From CAZOWW01 sp964583765 (GTDB lineage Bacteria; Actinomycetota; Actinomycetes; Actinomycetales; Kineosporiaceae), in contig CAZOWW010000006.1 of the NCBI GenBank assembly GCA_964583765.1, positions 22,561-86,560 of the forward strand: 64,000 nt of DNA, in the 5' to 3' direction. The notes under the pieces are model-generated. The model saw only the letters and a list, made by a program, of their open reading frames with translations. It ran no database searches and was not told the origin of the DNA. A program made the position numbers and the translations under genes. Of this stretch, positions 41,006-49,528 are shown piece after piece. Every line of letters starts with the position of its first letter. The stretch's first letter is position 1.

Positions 41006-42619
41006 GTGCAGACGGGTGTGCGCCGGTCACGGCGCGGGGAGCGCGGCCGGGCTCGATCCGTGCGGCGGCAGGCGGTGCCGGCGCTCGCGCTCGGCGTGGC
41101 CATGCTGCTGCTCACCGGCCTTGCCGGATGTGGTGACCTCGGCGGGGAGGTCCGCAGCGCGGCGTCCCCCCTGCCCACCCGGGTGAGTCCTCCACCGGGA
41201 ACGGTCGACCCGGCGACACGGCCCGAGCTCTCCCGGTTCTACGCGCAGACCGTCCAGTGGAGCAGTTGCCACGGGTCGTTCCAGTGCGCCACGGTGCTGG
41301 TACCCCAGGACTGGGATCAGCCGGACGGCGCGACCCTGCGCCTGGCCATGCTGCGACTACGGGCCGGTGGACGCCGGCTCGGCTCCCTCGTGATCAATCC
41401 TGGGGGCCCGGGTGCCTCGGGCGTGGAGTACGCGAAGGTCGCCCGCAACCGGTTCGGCGCGTCGGTCCGTGAGCATTTCGACATCGTGGGATTCGACCCG
41501 CGTGGCACCGCCGGCTCCTCGCCGGTTGCCTGCCTGCCCGCGGACAAGCTGGATGCCTTCTTCGCCAGTGACGCGACCCCGCGCACCCAGGCCGAGGAGC
41601 AGAGGTTCTTCTCGGAGGAACGGGCGTGGGCCGCCGCCTGTCAGACACACACGGGGGCGCTGCTCGCGCACCTGGACACCCGCAGCGTGGCCCGCGACCT
41701 CGACGTCATCCGGGCTGTGCTGGGGGACGCGACGCTGTCGTACTTCGGCGCCTCGTACGGCACCTACCTCGGGGCCTGGTACGCCCAACTGTTCCCCTGG
41801 CGGGTCGGGCGACTCGTGCTCGACGGAGCGGTCAACCCGGAGTCGACCGCCGAGCAGTACTCCGAGGGACAGGCGAAGGGCTTCTCGGGGGCGATCAAGG
41901 CCTACCTGCAGAACTGCCTGAACGCCGACGGCTGTCCGTTGCGGGGAACGGCCGACGAGGCCATGGCCCAACTCGTGCGACTTGCCGCCGACGCCCGGGA
42001 CCATCCCCTGCGCACCGACGGGAGTCGCAAGCTCACCGCGGCACTGTTCCTGTACGCGGTCGGGGTGGGTGCCTACACCGACGAGCTGTGGCCCTCGCTG
42101 ACGATGGGCCTGCAACAGGCCGTGCACGGTGACGGCACGGGGTTGCTGTCCCTGGCCGACGAGTACCTGGGACGTGACGGGTCCGGGCACTACGACGAGA
42201 CCCTGATCGAGAGCTCGGCCACCTTCTGCCTGGACCACGGGGACGAGCGCAGCGTGGACCAGATGCGCGCCGACGCCGCCCGCTGGGGGCAGGAGTACCC
42301 ACCGCTGGGAGCGCAGATCGGCTGGGGCGGTTTCACCTGCAAGGACTGGCCGATCCCGGCGGTGCTGACCCCGCAGAAACTCTCGGCCGTCGGCGCCGCG
42401 CCGATCCTGGTCGTGGGCAACACCGGGGACCCCGCCACGCCGTACGCCTGGGCACAGGCGCTGGCCTCGCAGCTCACCTCCGGACGGCTGCTGACCTGGG
42501 ACGGCGAGGGGCACACGTCATACCGGCGCGGCAGCCGGTGCATCGACGCCGCGGTGGAGAACTACCTGATCGGTGGGGTGCTCCCGGGCGCAGGCACGGT
42601 CTGCGGCGCGCGGAGTTGA
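41006..42619 (+). CDS. secreted lipoprotein alpha/beta-hydrolase (tripeptidyl aminopeptidase-like)
   Basis: A 537-residue exported peptidase of the Streptomyces SlpD/SlpE type. A basic N-terminus and hydrophobic stretch end in the lipobox LTGLAGC with the lipidated Cys at residue 42. The catalytic domain has the oxyanion segment NPGGPGASG, the nucleophile Ser250 in GASYGTYLG, the Asp in NTGDPATPY and the His in DGEGHTSY near the end. An SRCIDAAVENYL segment completes the TAP C-terminal domain. It probably removes short peptides from the N-termini of extracellular oligopeptides. It is the last chromosomal protein gene before the tRNA insertion site. Confidence 0.9.
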   Translation: MQTGVRRSRRGERGRARSVRRQAVPALALGVAMLLLTGLAGCGDLGGEVRSAASPLPTRVSPPPGTVDPATRPELSRFYAQTVQWSSCHGSFQCATVLVPQDWDQPDGATLRLAMLRLRAGGRRLGSLVINPGGPGASGVEYAKVARNRFGASVREHFDIVGFDPRGTAGSSPVACLPADKLDAFFASDATPRTQAEEQRFFSEERAWAAACQTHTGALLAHLDTRSVARDLDVIRAVLGDATLSYFGASYGTYLGAWYAQLFPWRVGRLVLDGAVNPESTAEQYSEGQAKGFSGAIKAYLQNCLNADGCPLRGTADEAMAQLVRLAADARDHPLRTDGSRKLTAALFLYAVGVGAYTDELWPSLTMGLQQAVHGDGTGLLSLADEYLGRDGSGHYDETLIESSATFCLDHGDERSVDQMRADAARWGQEYPPLGAQIGWGGFTCKDWPIPAVLTPQKLSAVGAAPILVVGNTGDPATPYAWAQALASQLTSGRLLTWDGEGHTSYRRGSRCIDAAVENYLIGGVLPGAGTVCGARS

Positions 42620-42786
42620 GGCCGGGCCGAGTTGTGGCCGGACCGAGCAGGGGAGGAGTCTGTGGACGGGGAGGTCCTGGACGAGGGGTCGCCACGCCGG
42701 CGTGACCCGCCCGACTACCTCGTGGCGGGATCGGCCTCCGGTGGCCGTATACTCGTGCATCGCGCCGTCGCGTCTGGACAGTGCAC

Positions 42787-42860
42787 GCCGCCTTAGCTCA
42801 GTCGGCCAGAGCAACGCACTCGTAATGCGTAGGTCTCGGGTTCGAATCCCGAAGGCGGCT
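42787..42860 (+). tRNA. tRNA-Thr (anticodon CGT)
   Basis: A 74-nucleotide cloverleaf: acceptor GCCGCCT pairs with AGGCGGC, the D-arm GCTC..GAGC is intact, the anticodon stem ACGCA/TGCGT holds the loop CTCGTAA with anticodon CGT (42821-42823), and the T-arm TCGGG-TTCGAAT-CCCGA is standard. CCA is not encoded. The integrase gene begins 112 bases downstream, so the 3' end of this tRNA is the probable attachment site of the mobile element. The gene is complete, as expected if the element restores the 3' end. Confidence 0.95.
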
Positions 42861-42865
42861 CCAGC

Positions 42866-42900
42866 AAAGCCCCAGGTCAGCCACCTGATCCTGGGGCTTT
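42866..42900 (+). terminator. terminator downstream of tRNA-Thr
   Basis: AAAGCCCCAG (42866) pairs with CTGGGGCTTT (42891), with an inner TCAG/CTGA and a CCAC loop. TTT followed by C and T gives a short U-tract. It terminates the tRNA transcript and separates it from the integrase. Confidence 0.8.
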
Positions 42901-42971
42901 CTGCTGTCCGGGGTCAGTCCGCGTGGCATGGATCGTGGCATGTCGTCGGTGGGCGCACGTACTGTGCGCCC

Positions 42972-44729
42972 GTGGCGCGCGGGTCGATCGAGCAGGTCAG
43001 GAACGGGTTCCGGGCCCGGGTGTACGCCGGCAAGGACCCGATCACCGGTAAACAGGGGTACCTGCGCGGGCAGGTCCGGCCCACCCGGGGAGAGGCCGAG
43101 AAGGACTGCGCGCGGCTCCTGGCCCAGGTCGAGGCCGAGCAGCTGCCCGAGCAGGCCGCGACCCTGTCGACGCTGCTGGACCGGTGGATGGAGGTCGCCG
43201 ACCACGAGCTGAGCACCCGGGATGCCACCGAGGGGTACGTGCGCCGCACGATCCGCCCGGCCTTGGGAGACATGCCACTGCGCAAGCTGCAGTACCGCGT
43301 GGACATCTTCGATCGCTTCTACACGCACCTGCGCCGCTGCAATGGGCTGTGCGACGGCCGGCCTCACCTGGACCACCGGGGGGACGGTGAGCACGACTGC
43401 ACCGCGGCGAAGTGCCGCCCGCACGTGTGCCGGGGGATGGCGCCGGGTTCGGTGCGCCGGATCCACGGGATCCTGTCCGCGGCTCTGGGATACGGGGTCT
43501 CCTGGGGGTGGATCGAGAAGAACCCCGCGGAGTACTCCCACCCGCCCAAGCAGCAGCGGGCCCGGGCGCGCCCGCCTGAGGCCGGGCAGGTCGCCCGGTT
43601 GCTGAACCTCGCGTGGCAGACCGATGTGGAGCTGGGCGTGTTCCTGTGGCTGGCGACCACGACCGGGGCCAGGCGCGGGGAGCTGGTCGGACTGCGCTGG
43701 GATTCCGTGGACCTTGCCGCGGCGACGGTGAGGATCGAGCGGAGCTATGTCGTGCGGGGCGGGCAGCGCGCGCTCAAGGGCACCAAGACCGACCGGGACC
43801 GCCGGCTGTCGCTGGACGGGGTCACGGTGCAGATGCTCGTCGACTTCCGCGAGCAGCGGCGCGTCCAACTGGCCCCGGCACACCTGACGTTGGCCGCGGA
43901 TGCTTTCTTGTTCAGCCCGGAGCCGGCGTGTGCGCGGCCGTGGCATCCGGACCACTTCACCCACCAGCATCGGAAGCTGGCCGACGTTCTGGGCATCAAG
44001 GAGCCGTTGAAGAACCTGCGGCACTTCAACGCGACGCAGCTGCTGGCGGCCGGGGTGGACCTGCGCACCACCGCGGGCCGGCTGGGCCACGCGGACGGCG
44101 GAGCTACGACGCTGCGCGTGTACGCCGACTGGTTGCCGGCGACCGACCGCAGGGCCGCCGAGCAGCTCGCGGCCGATCTCGGCGCGCTGCGTGCCGCCCA
44201 GGTGGTCGAGGGCGGTGCAGGCGCCGAGGGTCTGGACGGCGCCGAGGGAGTGGCCGGTGGCGGGACTGCGGATGTTGCCGGGGACTCCGTGGCGGCCGAT
44301 GGCAGGGTGCGGACGGCAGTCGCCGGCGGCGCGGCGAGTGGTGAGACGGCGAGGAACGACGGCTCGAAGAGGGCTCAGCGGGGACGCGGCCGTGCAGCGG
44401 GCCGTCCAGCGCCGGGGCGGCAGGCGGCGTCCTCAACGGCCCGCAGGGGTGCCGGGACCAGCACAGTGGGACTGCCCAGGGCGGCACGGCCGCTCGAGGA
44501 GGTCTTCGACGCAAGGCCGGTGCAAGCCGAGACCTACCTCGATGTGACCGCCGCCGTCCGCGAGGCTGCGGCTGCGGGCCGACTCCAGCCCGGCGATCTC
44601 CTGCCGACGGTTACCGAGCTGGCTGCCTGGTTCGGCGTCGCCCGATCCACGGCCCAGCGCGCCGTGAGCAAGCTCGCCGCCGAGAGCGCCATCACGAAGG
44701 CGGGCGGTCGCTGGAAGCTCAAGTCCTGA
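42972..44729 (+). CDS. int: tyrosine recombinase/integrase with C-terminal GntR-like winged helix
   Basis: A 585-residue site-specific recombinase for integration at the tRNA-Thr. The N-terminal arm-binding part (KDPITGKQGYLRGQVRPTRGEA) and SAM-like core are followed by the catalytic domain: Arg234 in TGARRGELVGLRW, the LRHFNATQLLAAG box, LGHADGG and the nucleophile Tyr384 in TTLRVYADW. A Cys-rich insertion (CNGLCDGRPHL and CTAAKCRPHVC) could bind zinc. After residue 410 an Ala/Gly/Arg-rich linker leads to a C-terminal winged helix like GntR N-domains (AAAGRLQPGDLLPTVTELAAWFGVARSTAQ, in two parts). That fusion is unusual. GTG 42972 is assumed; no strong ribosome site is visible. Confidence 0.9.
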   Translation: MARGSIEQVRNGFRARVYAGKDPITGKQGYLRGQVRPTRGEAEKDCARLLAQVEAEQLPEQAATLSTLLDRWMEVADHELSTRDATEGYVRRTIRPALGDMPLRKLQYRVDIFDRFYTHLRRCNGLCDGRPHLDHRGDGEHDCTAAKCRPHVCRGMAPGSVRRIHGILSAALGYGVSWGWIEKNPAEYSHPPKQQRARARPPEAGQVARLLNLAWQTDVELGVFLWLATTTGARRGELVGLRWDSVDLAAATVRIERSYVVRGGQRALKGTKTDRDRRLSLDGVTVQMLVDFREQRRVQLAPAHLTLAADAFLFSPEPACARPWHPDHFTHQHRKLADVLGIKEPLKNLRHFNATQLLAAGVDLRTTAGRLGHADGGATTLRVYADWLPATDRRAAEQLAADLGALRAAQVVEGGAGAEGLDGAEGVAGGGTADVAGDSVAADGRVRTAVAGGAASGETARNDGSKRAQRGRGRAAGRPAPGRQAASSTARRGAGTSTVGLPRAARPLEEVFDARPVQAETYLDVTAAVREAAAAGRLQPGDLLPTVTELAAWFGVARSTAQRAVSKLAAESAITKAGGRWKLKS

Positions 44730-45235
44730 CGTGCGAACCGAGGATCTCCTGCACGGCGTCACGAGTCAGCCTCGAGGGGGCCGGCTCGCCCGCTGTACCC
44801 GGCCGCCTCGCCCCTTCGCAACCGCCGCCGGCCGGCGGCAGGGCGCGGACGAGCAGAAGAAGCCCCACCCACACGGGGCCGAGCTCCCGAACACGCACCG
44901 GCGGCAGACCGCGGTGGCTCCGCCCCCGCACCCCCGGCCCTCTCCAAGGAGAGCACTCGCATGGCGACCAGGCCGGCTGGGTTGGGTGGGCGGGTCACCG
45001 TCGGCGGCGTTCACCTCGGCCCGGGCACCCAAGGGCTACACCACCCCAGCCGGGGGTGCCAGCTCCCCGAGGCCGGCCCACGTGATCGCGCGGTGGCGCT
45101 CCCCGACCGGCGCGGTGTCGAGCTGCGCTTGCCCGAACCGAGGAGAGCACCACCTCACTTGATCCAAAACGGCGTCATCGTGGACGAAGATCCTCTACCA
45201 TCACAAGTGGTGATGATTCATCTACCCTGAGTGGG
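44730..45235. other. region after the integrase, no convincing gene
   Basis: The GC-rich first part (44730-45150) has open frames that are Pro/Arg-rich and not protein-like. From 45150 the composition becomes AT-richer. An inverted repeat, CATCAC and GTGATG around AAGTG (45199-45215), lies just before the next ORF and could be an operator. Confidence 0.4.
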
Positions 45236-45898
45236 GTGGCGGAGATGGGGATGGTTCGCGGACACAGACGTCGAGGGCATTACAGAAACGGACGACGGGT
45301 CCGACCCACCCGCGTTCGAACTCACTACCGGAAAGGTGGCCTGAACTTATGGCGTAGAGTCGAGTCCAGTGTCGATGGCTGGCAATCCAGGCGCGAGAGT
45401 CGCATCAAGAAACGACAGGGATCCTCTCGGGTTGCCGACCGAGTCTGTACTCAATCATGGCAGATTCGCGTGCGAAAGAACGCCTCATGCGGCATCGCCC
45501 CCGATTTGTGGGCCCTCCATCCAGAACCCTGCACGTCTCGGACCTGTCGCGAGCTAGCAAGCGCGGCCAAGAGCCTGCTTCGTTTACGCAGGATACTGCA
45601 TCTCATTCCCGCAAATGTGACGGCGGACCTGTGGGCTCGATTTCGGCCAAAGAGTTTCGAGACTAAACTCGTGCTCAATCTCGTGAAACGATTCCCTCAG
45701 CCAACCGATCGGGCTCTCTTGTCCACAGTGCGATGCCTTCAAGCCTTGGGTATTCTCTGTTGCCTAAACTCCGGCAGGGACCCTTCCAAGTGTAAATGTC
45801 TTTGGGGTCTAGCGAAGGATCTGACAATGACCGAGTTGCAAGGGGAACTCCGCGCGATGGCTAAGCCTGAGTCATGGGGAATCGGCACTCCTTCATAA
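45236..45898 (+). CDS. hypothetical cysteine-rich protein in AT-richer island
   Basis: A 220-residue open frame I do not recognise. The first 80 residues are Arg-rich and may be non-coding, so the start is doubtful. The second half looks like real protein: DLWALHPEPCTSRTCRELAS, LRRILHLIPANVTADLWARF, KLVLNLVKRFPQPTDRALLS, then LGILCCLNSGRDPSKCKCLW and MTELQGELRAMAKPE. Nine cysteines, several paired, suggest metal binding or disulfides. Codon use is unlike the GC-rich transfer genes. No neighbour gives a clue; it may be a remnant of a larger gene. Confidence 0.4.
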   Translation: MAEMGMVRGHRRRGHYRNGRRVRPTRVRTHYRKGGLNLWRRVESSVDGWQSRRESRIKKRQGSSRVADRVCTQSWQIRVRKNASCGIAPDLWALHPEPCTSRTCRELASAAKSLLRLRRILHLIPANVTADLWARFRPKSFETKLVLNLVKRFPQPTDRALLSTVRCLQALGILCCLNSGRDPSKCKCLWGLAKDLTMTELQGELRAMAKPESWGIGTPS

Positions 45899-46199
45899 TT
45901 GCAGCGGTTTCGGGCGCCTGGTCCTTCTGCATGGTAAGAGGGCAGCGACCGTCTCTTTGCGTGACCATCAATGATCAACCTCAAGACGGTGCGTAGAGTT
46001 GCACTGTCACCAACATCGGCTGTTTCCTGGAATGCTGACGCTATTGTCGATGTAGGACTACATCCATCCCTTGCCTTCCCGTATGGACGCGAGTCGATGC
46101 GTTCACGTGGGCAACGGCGGGAGCTCCCGCGAGGGCAATGCTTCAGCTGAGAGGTGGTTCGGGTATTGACGAGAACGATCGAGCATGGACAATCATGAA
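45899..46199. other. AT-richer spacer, no gene recognised
   Basis: About 300 bases between the plus-strand cysteine-rich ORF and a minus-strand broken gene. Overlapping open frames on the minus strand do not look like proteins. Confidence 0.35.
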
Positions 46200-46726
46200 T
46201 CAGAGGTTCTGTTTCGGTGAGGCATAGGCCTCGCGGTACCGGTTGAGCAGAATCACCAGATCCTCGGTTGCAAGATCGTCCGAGAGCGACACTAAGCGGC
46301 ATTCTGTCTGGGGCATCGATCGAGATAGGAGCTTCTCGCGGGAGTGCTTCGATTCCCATTCACTGCTCTCGAACCCAACCATTGTGGCACCCCTCGGCAA
46401 GGTGATCACCCTGAATCTCCCACATCTGCTCCAAGAGGTGGACCGCCTTCCACCGAGCAGCGTCCCCCGAGAGAATCCTCGCTCATCCAGAACCAGAGTT
46501 CCAGGTCGGAGTGTTCGCAGGAACGCCACAGGGCACGTGCACACGCCGCATACCGCGCACAGGATTGCATGAATTGATATCGCATGTAGCATCTCATGAT
46601 GCCGAACGTTGCGACGGCGCTGCCGAGGAGTAACATCGTCAGCATCCTCTTGCGAGAATCGACGAAGGTTCGTGGGCTGAGATCACAAATCTCGACCCAT
46701 CCCCGTGGCTGTTCTCTCTTGCTCAT
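46200..46726 (-). pseudogene. small membrane protein gene, apparently frameshifted
   Basis: From ATG 46726 (MSKREQPRGWVEICD, with GGGGAAGG just upstream) the frame encodes a soluble start and a membrane helix (MLTMLLLGSAVATFGIM). It loses protein-like character after about 46510 and stops at 46406. A second minus-strand frame then continues plausibly to 46200: LRPGTLVLDERGF, FRVITLPRGATMVGFESSEW and DDLATEDLVILLNRYREAY. Joined, they would give a protein of about 175 residues with one membrane anchor. Either the gene is broken, or two short genes overlap. Function is unknown. Confidence 0.45.
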
Positions 46727-47329
46727 GAACCTTCCCCGTCTTCCCGGTTGCGTAGCCAGCAGGCCTAGCCTTGTGCGGCAAGAGCGCTGGTGGCGGCTGG
46801 GCCAGTGATCAACCAGGTGCACAATAGCTCCCCCCAGTGGGACTGGGAGGGTAGAGTCGCTCCCTGCATGCAATTGGGGACTCTCGGCGATCGGTCAAGA
46901 GCCGAGGGTAGCAACGCCGGCCCGAGGGGACGGTCAGCCGCCGAGTGGTCTATCGAGGCCAATCCGTGACCTATTCGTGGGAAACGGCGAGATCCTGCTC
47001 GCAACATCGCCAAGTGACGCGCATGACCATGTCTCCGTTGACCTTCGAGCCGAGCGTCATCGGGGTTCAACGAGCACCGACGGTCATCCGGGGAAGTGAT
47101 CAACAGGTTTGGGGGTCTGAGCTGAGCTCATCCCGGAACGCCAAGCACCCGATGGAACAGGCCGCTCAGGCCGCCTTACCCAGCCGAATCGACGCGAAGT
47201 GTCGGACCGGGACGGCAGAAGGCGGGCGACCGACCGACTGCCCCGACCCAGGTCACAGGCTGAATCGGGCAACGATCGGCAGCGTTGGACGTAGTTGATG
47301 TTGAATCAGTGGCTTCGGAGTCCGTTGCT
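46727..47329. other. spacer upstream of the broken membrane gene, no gene recognised
   Basis: About 600 bases of intermediate GC content. Several frames are open for 60-120 codons, but none has protein-like composition. It includes the 5' side of the minus-strand membrane gene and the 3' side of the HAD gene. Confidence 0.35.
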
Positions 47330-48097
47330 TTAGCCGAATATGTTGAGTGTTTCGCTGACAAGTTGCAGCCGCGTGACGATGGCGGGGGTTCCGTTCGCCA
47401 GGCATTCGACCTTGTGAGGCTTGTTCGCGTAGCCGATGACGGGCACGCGTGCGGCTTGGCCGGCTGTGACGTCCGAGATGCTGTCCCCGATGAACACGGC
47501 CTCGTTGGGTGCGCAGCCCGCGGCCTTGAGGGCGAGCTGCAGCAGATGCGGGTGAGGCTTCATCAGCGTCGCGTCCTGCGGGTCGCGGCCGATGACTGCG
47601 TGGACCAGGTGGTCGAGGCCGTGCAGCTCTAGGTAGTTCCGGATGGCCGGGGCGCTGTTGTTGCTGACCACGAGCACGAGCCGCCCGGAGTCGATGACGG
47701 CCTGGATGAGCTCGGCGGCTCCGGGGGTCGGTGCCGCGGTGGGCATGCACTTCAGCTCAGCAGCCTGCAGCAGCTTCTCCGCAAGGCGGCTGCCCTCGGG
47801 AGATGCCTTTGCTGCGTCCGCGAGCACTTTCATCGGGTCGCCTGTGCCGCGGCCAGCCTCCGACAGCGGCATTCCATGACACAGGAGTTCTGTGCGCATG
47901 TCCTCGGCGACCTGCGGGGCCGGGTAGCCAGCGAACACCGAGCAGACCGGTCCGTCGAAGTCCAGGAACATGGCCCGGGCGCGGGCGAGCAGCGGTCCCA
48001 GCACGGTCGCGGAGTTGTCGGCGGCCGTCGGCGCAGCATTGTCCCCCGCCCGACCCGGTTGGGCCGCTGGCTGTTCCCCCGGAGCGGAATCGCTCAC
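47330..48097 (-). CDS. HAD-superfamily hydrolase (HAD-IA-like) coupled to a GntR regulator
   Basis: A 255-residue HAD hydrolase. Motif I AMFLDFDGPVC carries the Asp nucleophile, the cap is helical, motif II is LVVSNNSAPAI, motif III is the Lys in MKPHPHLL and motif IV is VFIGDSISDVTAG. The GTG start at 48097 overlaps the GntR stop (GTGA). HAD genes next to GntR regulators are common in actinobacterial integrative elements; the substrate is unknown. Low similarity to the chromosomal HAD at 8544 is expected because they belong to different subfamilies. Confidence 0.85.
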   Translation of the reverse strand: MSDSAPGEQPAAQPGRAGDNAAPTAADNSATVLGPLLARARAMFLDFDGPVCSVFAGYPAPQVAEDMRTELLCHGMPLSEAGRGTGDPMKVLADAAKASPEGSRLAEKLLQAAELKCMPTAAPTPGAAELIQAVIDSGRLVLVVSNNSAPAIRNYLELHGLDHLVHAVIGRDPQDATLMKPHPHLLQLALKAAGCAPNEAVFIGDSISDVTAGQAARVPVIGYANKPHKVECLANGTPAIVTRLQLVSETLNIFG

Positions 48098-48972
48098 GGG
48101 ACGTACTCGCGGCTGACGCTCTCCCACACGCTGTCGAACCAGCGCTGCGCTTCCTCGACGTAGAGGCCGCCCAGGGCGGTGTCGTCACCGGTGGAGTGGT
48201 GGAAGAGCGTCGCGTCCTTTCCCCCCAGGTCCCAGATGTCGAGCTCAGAGCCGCGGTAGTTCATGCGGTGGCGGGTGACCGGGTAGAAGCCGAAGAACAC
48301 TTCCTGCCGGTTGATGATATAGATCTTGAAGAGCGGCGAGGCGCTGTGCGTGCGGATCTGCACCGATGTCGTGAGCAGCCCCAGCTCGCCGAGCTCGGTG
48401 AGTGAGTCGCTGATCGCGTCGAGGCTGCGGCCGGTGATGGCGTCCATGCGCTGGCGGAACTCCGGGGAGTCGGCCAGGTCATCGGCCCGGCACGGGAGCG
48501 CCCACGGGACCGTGGGATCCGGCACGAGGACCCGCACCTTCACCGATTCAGGGGACAGCCGACCTGCCCGGATCTTGTCGAGGGGCTCCTGCAGCGCGCC
48601 GGCCAGCGTCTCGCCGGAGAAGCCGGCGAAGTCCAGGGTCACCTCCGGAGAAGCGAACGCCCGCTCCACGTGCGGGCGCAGCCCGACCGGCTTCTCCGTG
48701 CGTGCCTTGACGAAGGTGCCGCTGCCCTGCCGAGAGACGATCAGCCCCTCGTCGCGCAGGATCCGAAGCGCCTGCTGGATCGTTTGCCGGGCCACGCCGT
48801 AGGTCGCGGCCATCTCGGCGCCCGAGGGCATCTTCTCGCCCGGGGCAATGCGCTTGGTGAGGATGGCGGCTCGCAACCGGGCCGCCACCTGCAGATATGG
48901 CGGGCGCGGGTCGTCCGGGTCGAGGCCGTCGAGGTCCTCGACTGCCCCGTTCACGGCGTCGTCAGAGGTCAT
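48094..48972 (-). CDS. GntR-family transcriptional regulator of the element
   Basis: A 292-residue regulator. Residues 25-95 are a GntR winged helix: PYLQVAARLRAAILTKRIAPGE, then YGVARQTIQQALRILRDEGL and SRQGSGTFVKA. The C-terminal part is not a typical FCD or UTRA domain; it resembles phospholipase-D/nuclease-like alpha-beta domains or an unknown ligand domain (SLTELGELGLLTTSVQIRTH, LFKIYIINRQEVFFGFYPVT). By analogy with the KorSA repressor of pSAM2-type elements it may repress transfer. It diverges from the HTH/transfer operon across a region with a promoter and palindromes. Confidence 0.85.
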   Translation of the reverse strand: MTSDDAVNGAVEDLDGLDPDDPRPPYLQVAARLRAAILTKRIAPGEKMPSGAEMAATYGVARQTIQQALRILRDEGLIVSRQGSGTFVKARTEKPVGLRPHVERAFASPEVTLDFAGFSGETLAGALQEPLDKIRAGRLSPESVKVRVLVPDPTVPWALPCRADDLADSPEFRQRMDAITGRSLDAISDSLTELGELGLLTTSVQIRTHSASPLFKIYIINRQEVFFGFYPVTRHRMNYRGSELDIWDLGGKDATLFHHSTGDDTALGGLYVEEAQRWFDSVWESVSREYVP

Positions 48973-49010
48973 GCGGACAGCCTAGCCAGGCGACAGCTCA
49001 GTTGTCGTGC

Positions 49011-49048
49011 TTGACATGGTTAGTCAACCTGGTCATGCTGGTCACCAG
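49011..49048 (+). promoter_or_regulatory. promoter with overlapping palindromes for the transfer operon
   Basis: TTGACA (49011-49016) and CATGCT (49034-49039) are spaced by 17 bases, a good sigma-70-type promoter pointing at the HTH gene. It overlaps TTGAC-N7-GTCAA (49011-49027). The perfect 11-base CTGGTCACCAG palindrome (49038-49048) lies at the start site. These are natural operator sites for the divergent GntR protein, which would block transfer genes. Confidence 0.6.
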
Positions 49049-49123
49049 TCACGGAGCGAACGTGACGAACGACCCCGACAACGAGGCCAACTGGAGGCTC
49101 TCTTGGCACCGCAGTCCCCGGGA

Positions 49124-49528
49124 GTGAGGCTGCCGCGGATCACGCATCCCGCAGATCACCCGCTCATGACTGTGCAGAAGGCGGCCGAGCTGCTCGGCTG
49201 CTCCGACATGACCATCCGGCGTCGCATCACGGCACGGCAGTTCCCCGCGGTCCGGACGGGACGCAAGTCGATGGTTCCCCGCTCGTTCGTCGAGTGGCTG
49301 CTGGCCCGGGCAGAGGCCGGGCACACCGTCGTCGTGGAGGAGGCCGTCGCCGAGTGGACGGCCGAGGCCGATGCGAGTGACCCGACTCGCGTGGCCCACC
49401 CGGCCGGCGCGGCCGCCCCGACATCGATGAGCCCCGGCGGGATTGCGGCCCGCCGAGGCACTGCATCTCAGGCCCCTGGTGAAGAGACGTCGACGCCGTT
49501 CCACGGTATCGGGAGGTGGTCCCTGTGA
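49124..49528 (+). CDS. excisionase/MerR-like helix-turn-helix protein
   Basis: A 134-residue DNA-binding protein. After LPRITHPADHPL comes the HTH LMTVQKAAELLGCSDMTIRR followed by AVRTGRKSMVPRSFVEWLL, the form seen in excisionase-type wings. A Pro/Ala/Thr-rich tail follows. It may act as excision factor with the integrase or as activator of the transfer operon. GTG 49124 is assumed; M at 49166 is an alternative. Its stop overlaps the next start by GTGA. Confidence 0.7.
   Translation: MRLPRITHPADHPLMTVQKAAELLGCSDMTIRRRITARQFPAVRTGRKSMVPRSFVEWLLARAEAGHTVVVEEAVAEWTAEADASDPTRVAHPAGAAAPTSMSPGGIAARRGTASQAPGEETSTPFHGIGRWSL

Noticed and set aside
44731..45162. 143-codon ORF after the integrase
   Set aside because: It is Pro/Arg-rich and low in hydrophobic periodicity, with no start signal or family resemblance.
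45739..46359. 206-codon minus-strand ORF opposite the cysteine-rich ORF
   Set aside because: The composition is random-looking, no ribosome site is seen, and it overlaps better candidates on both strands.
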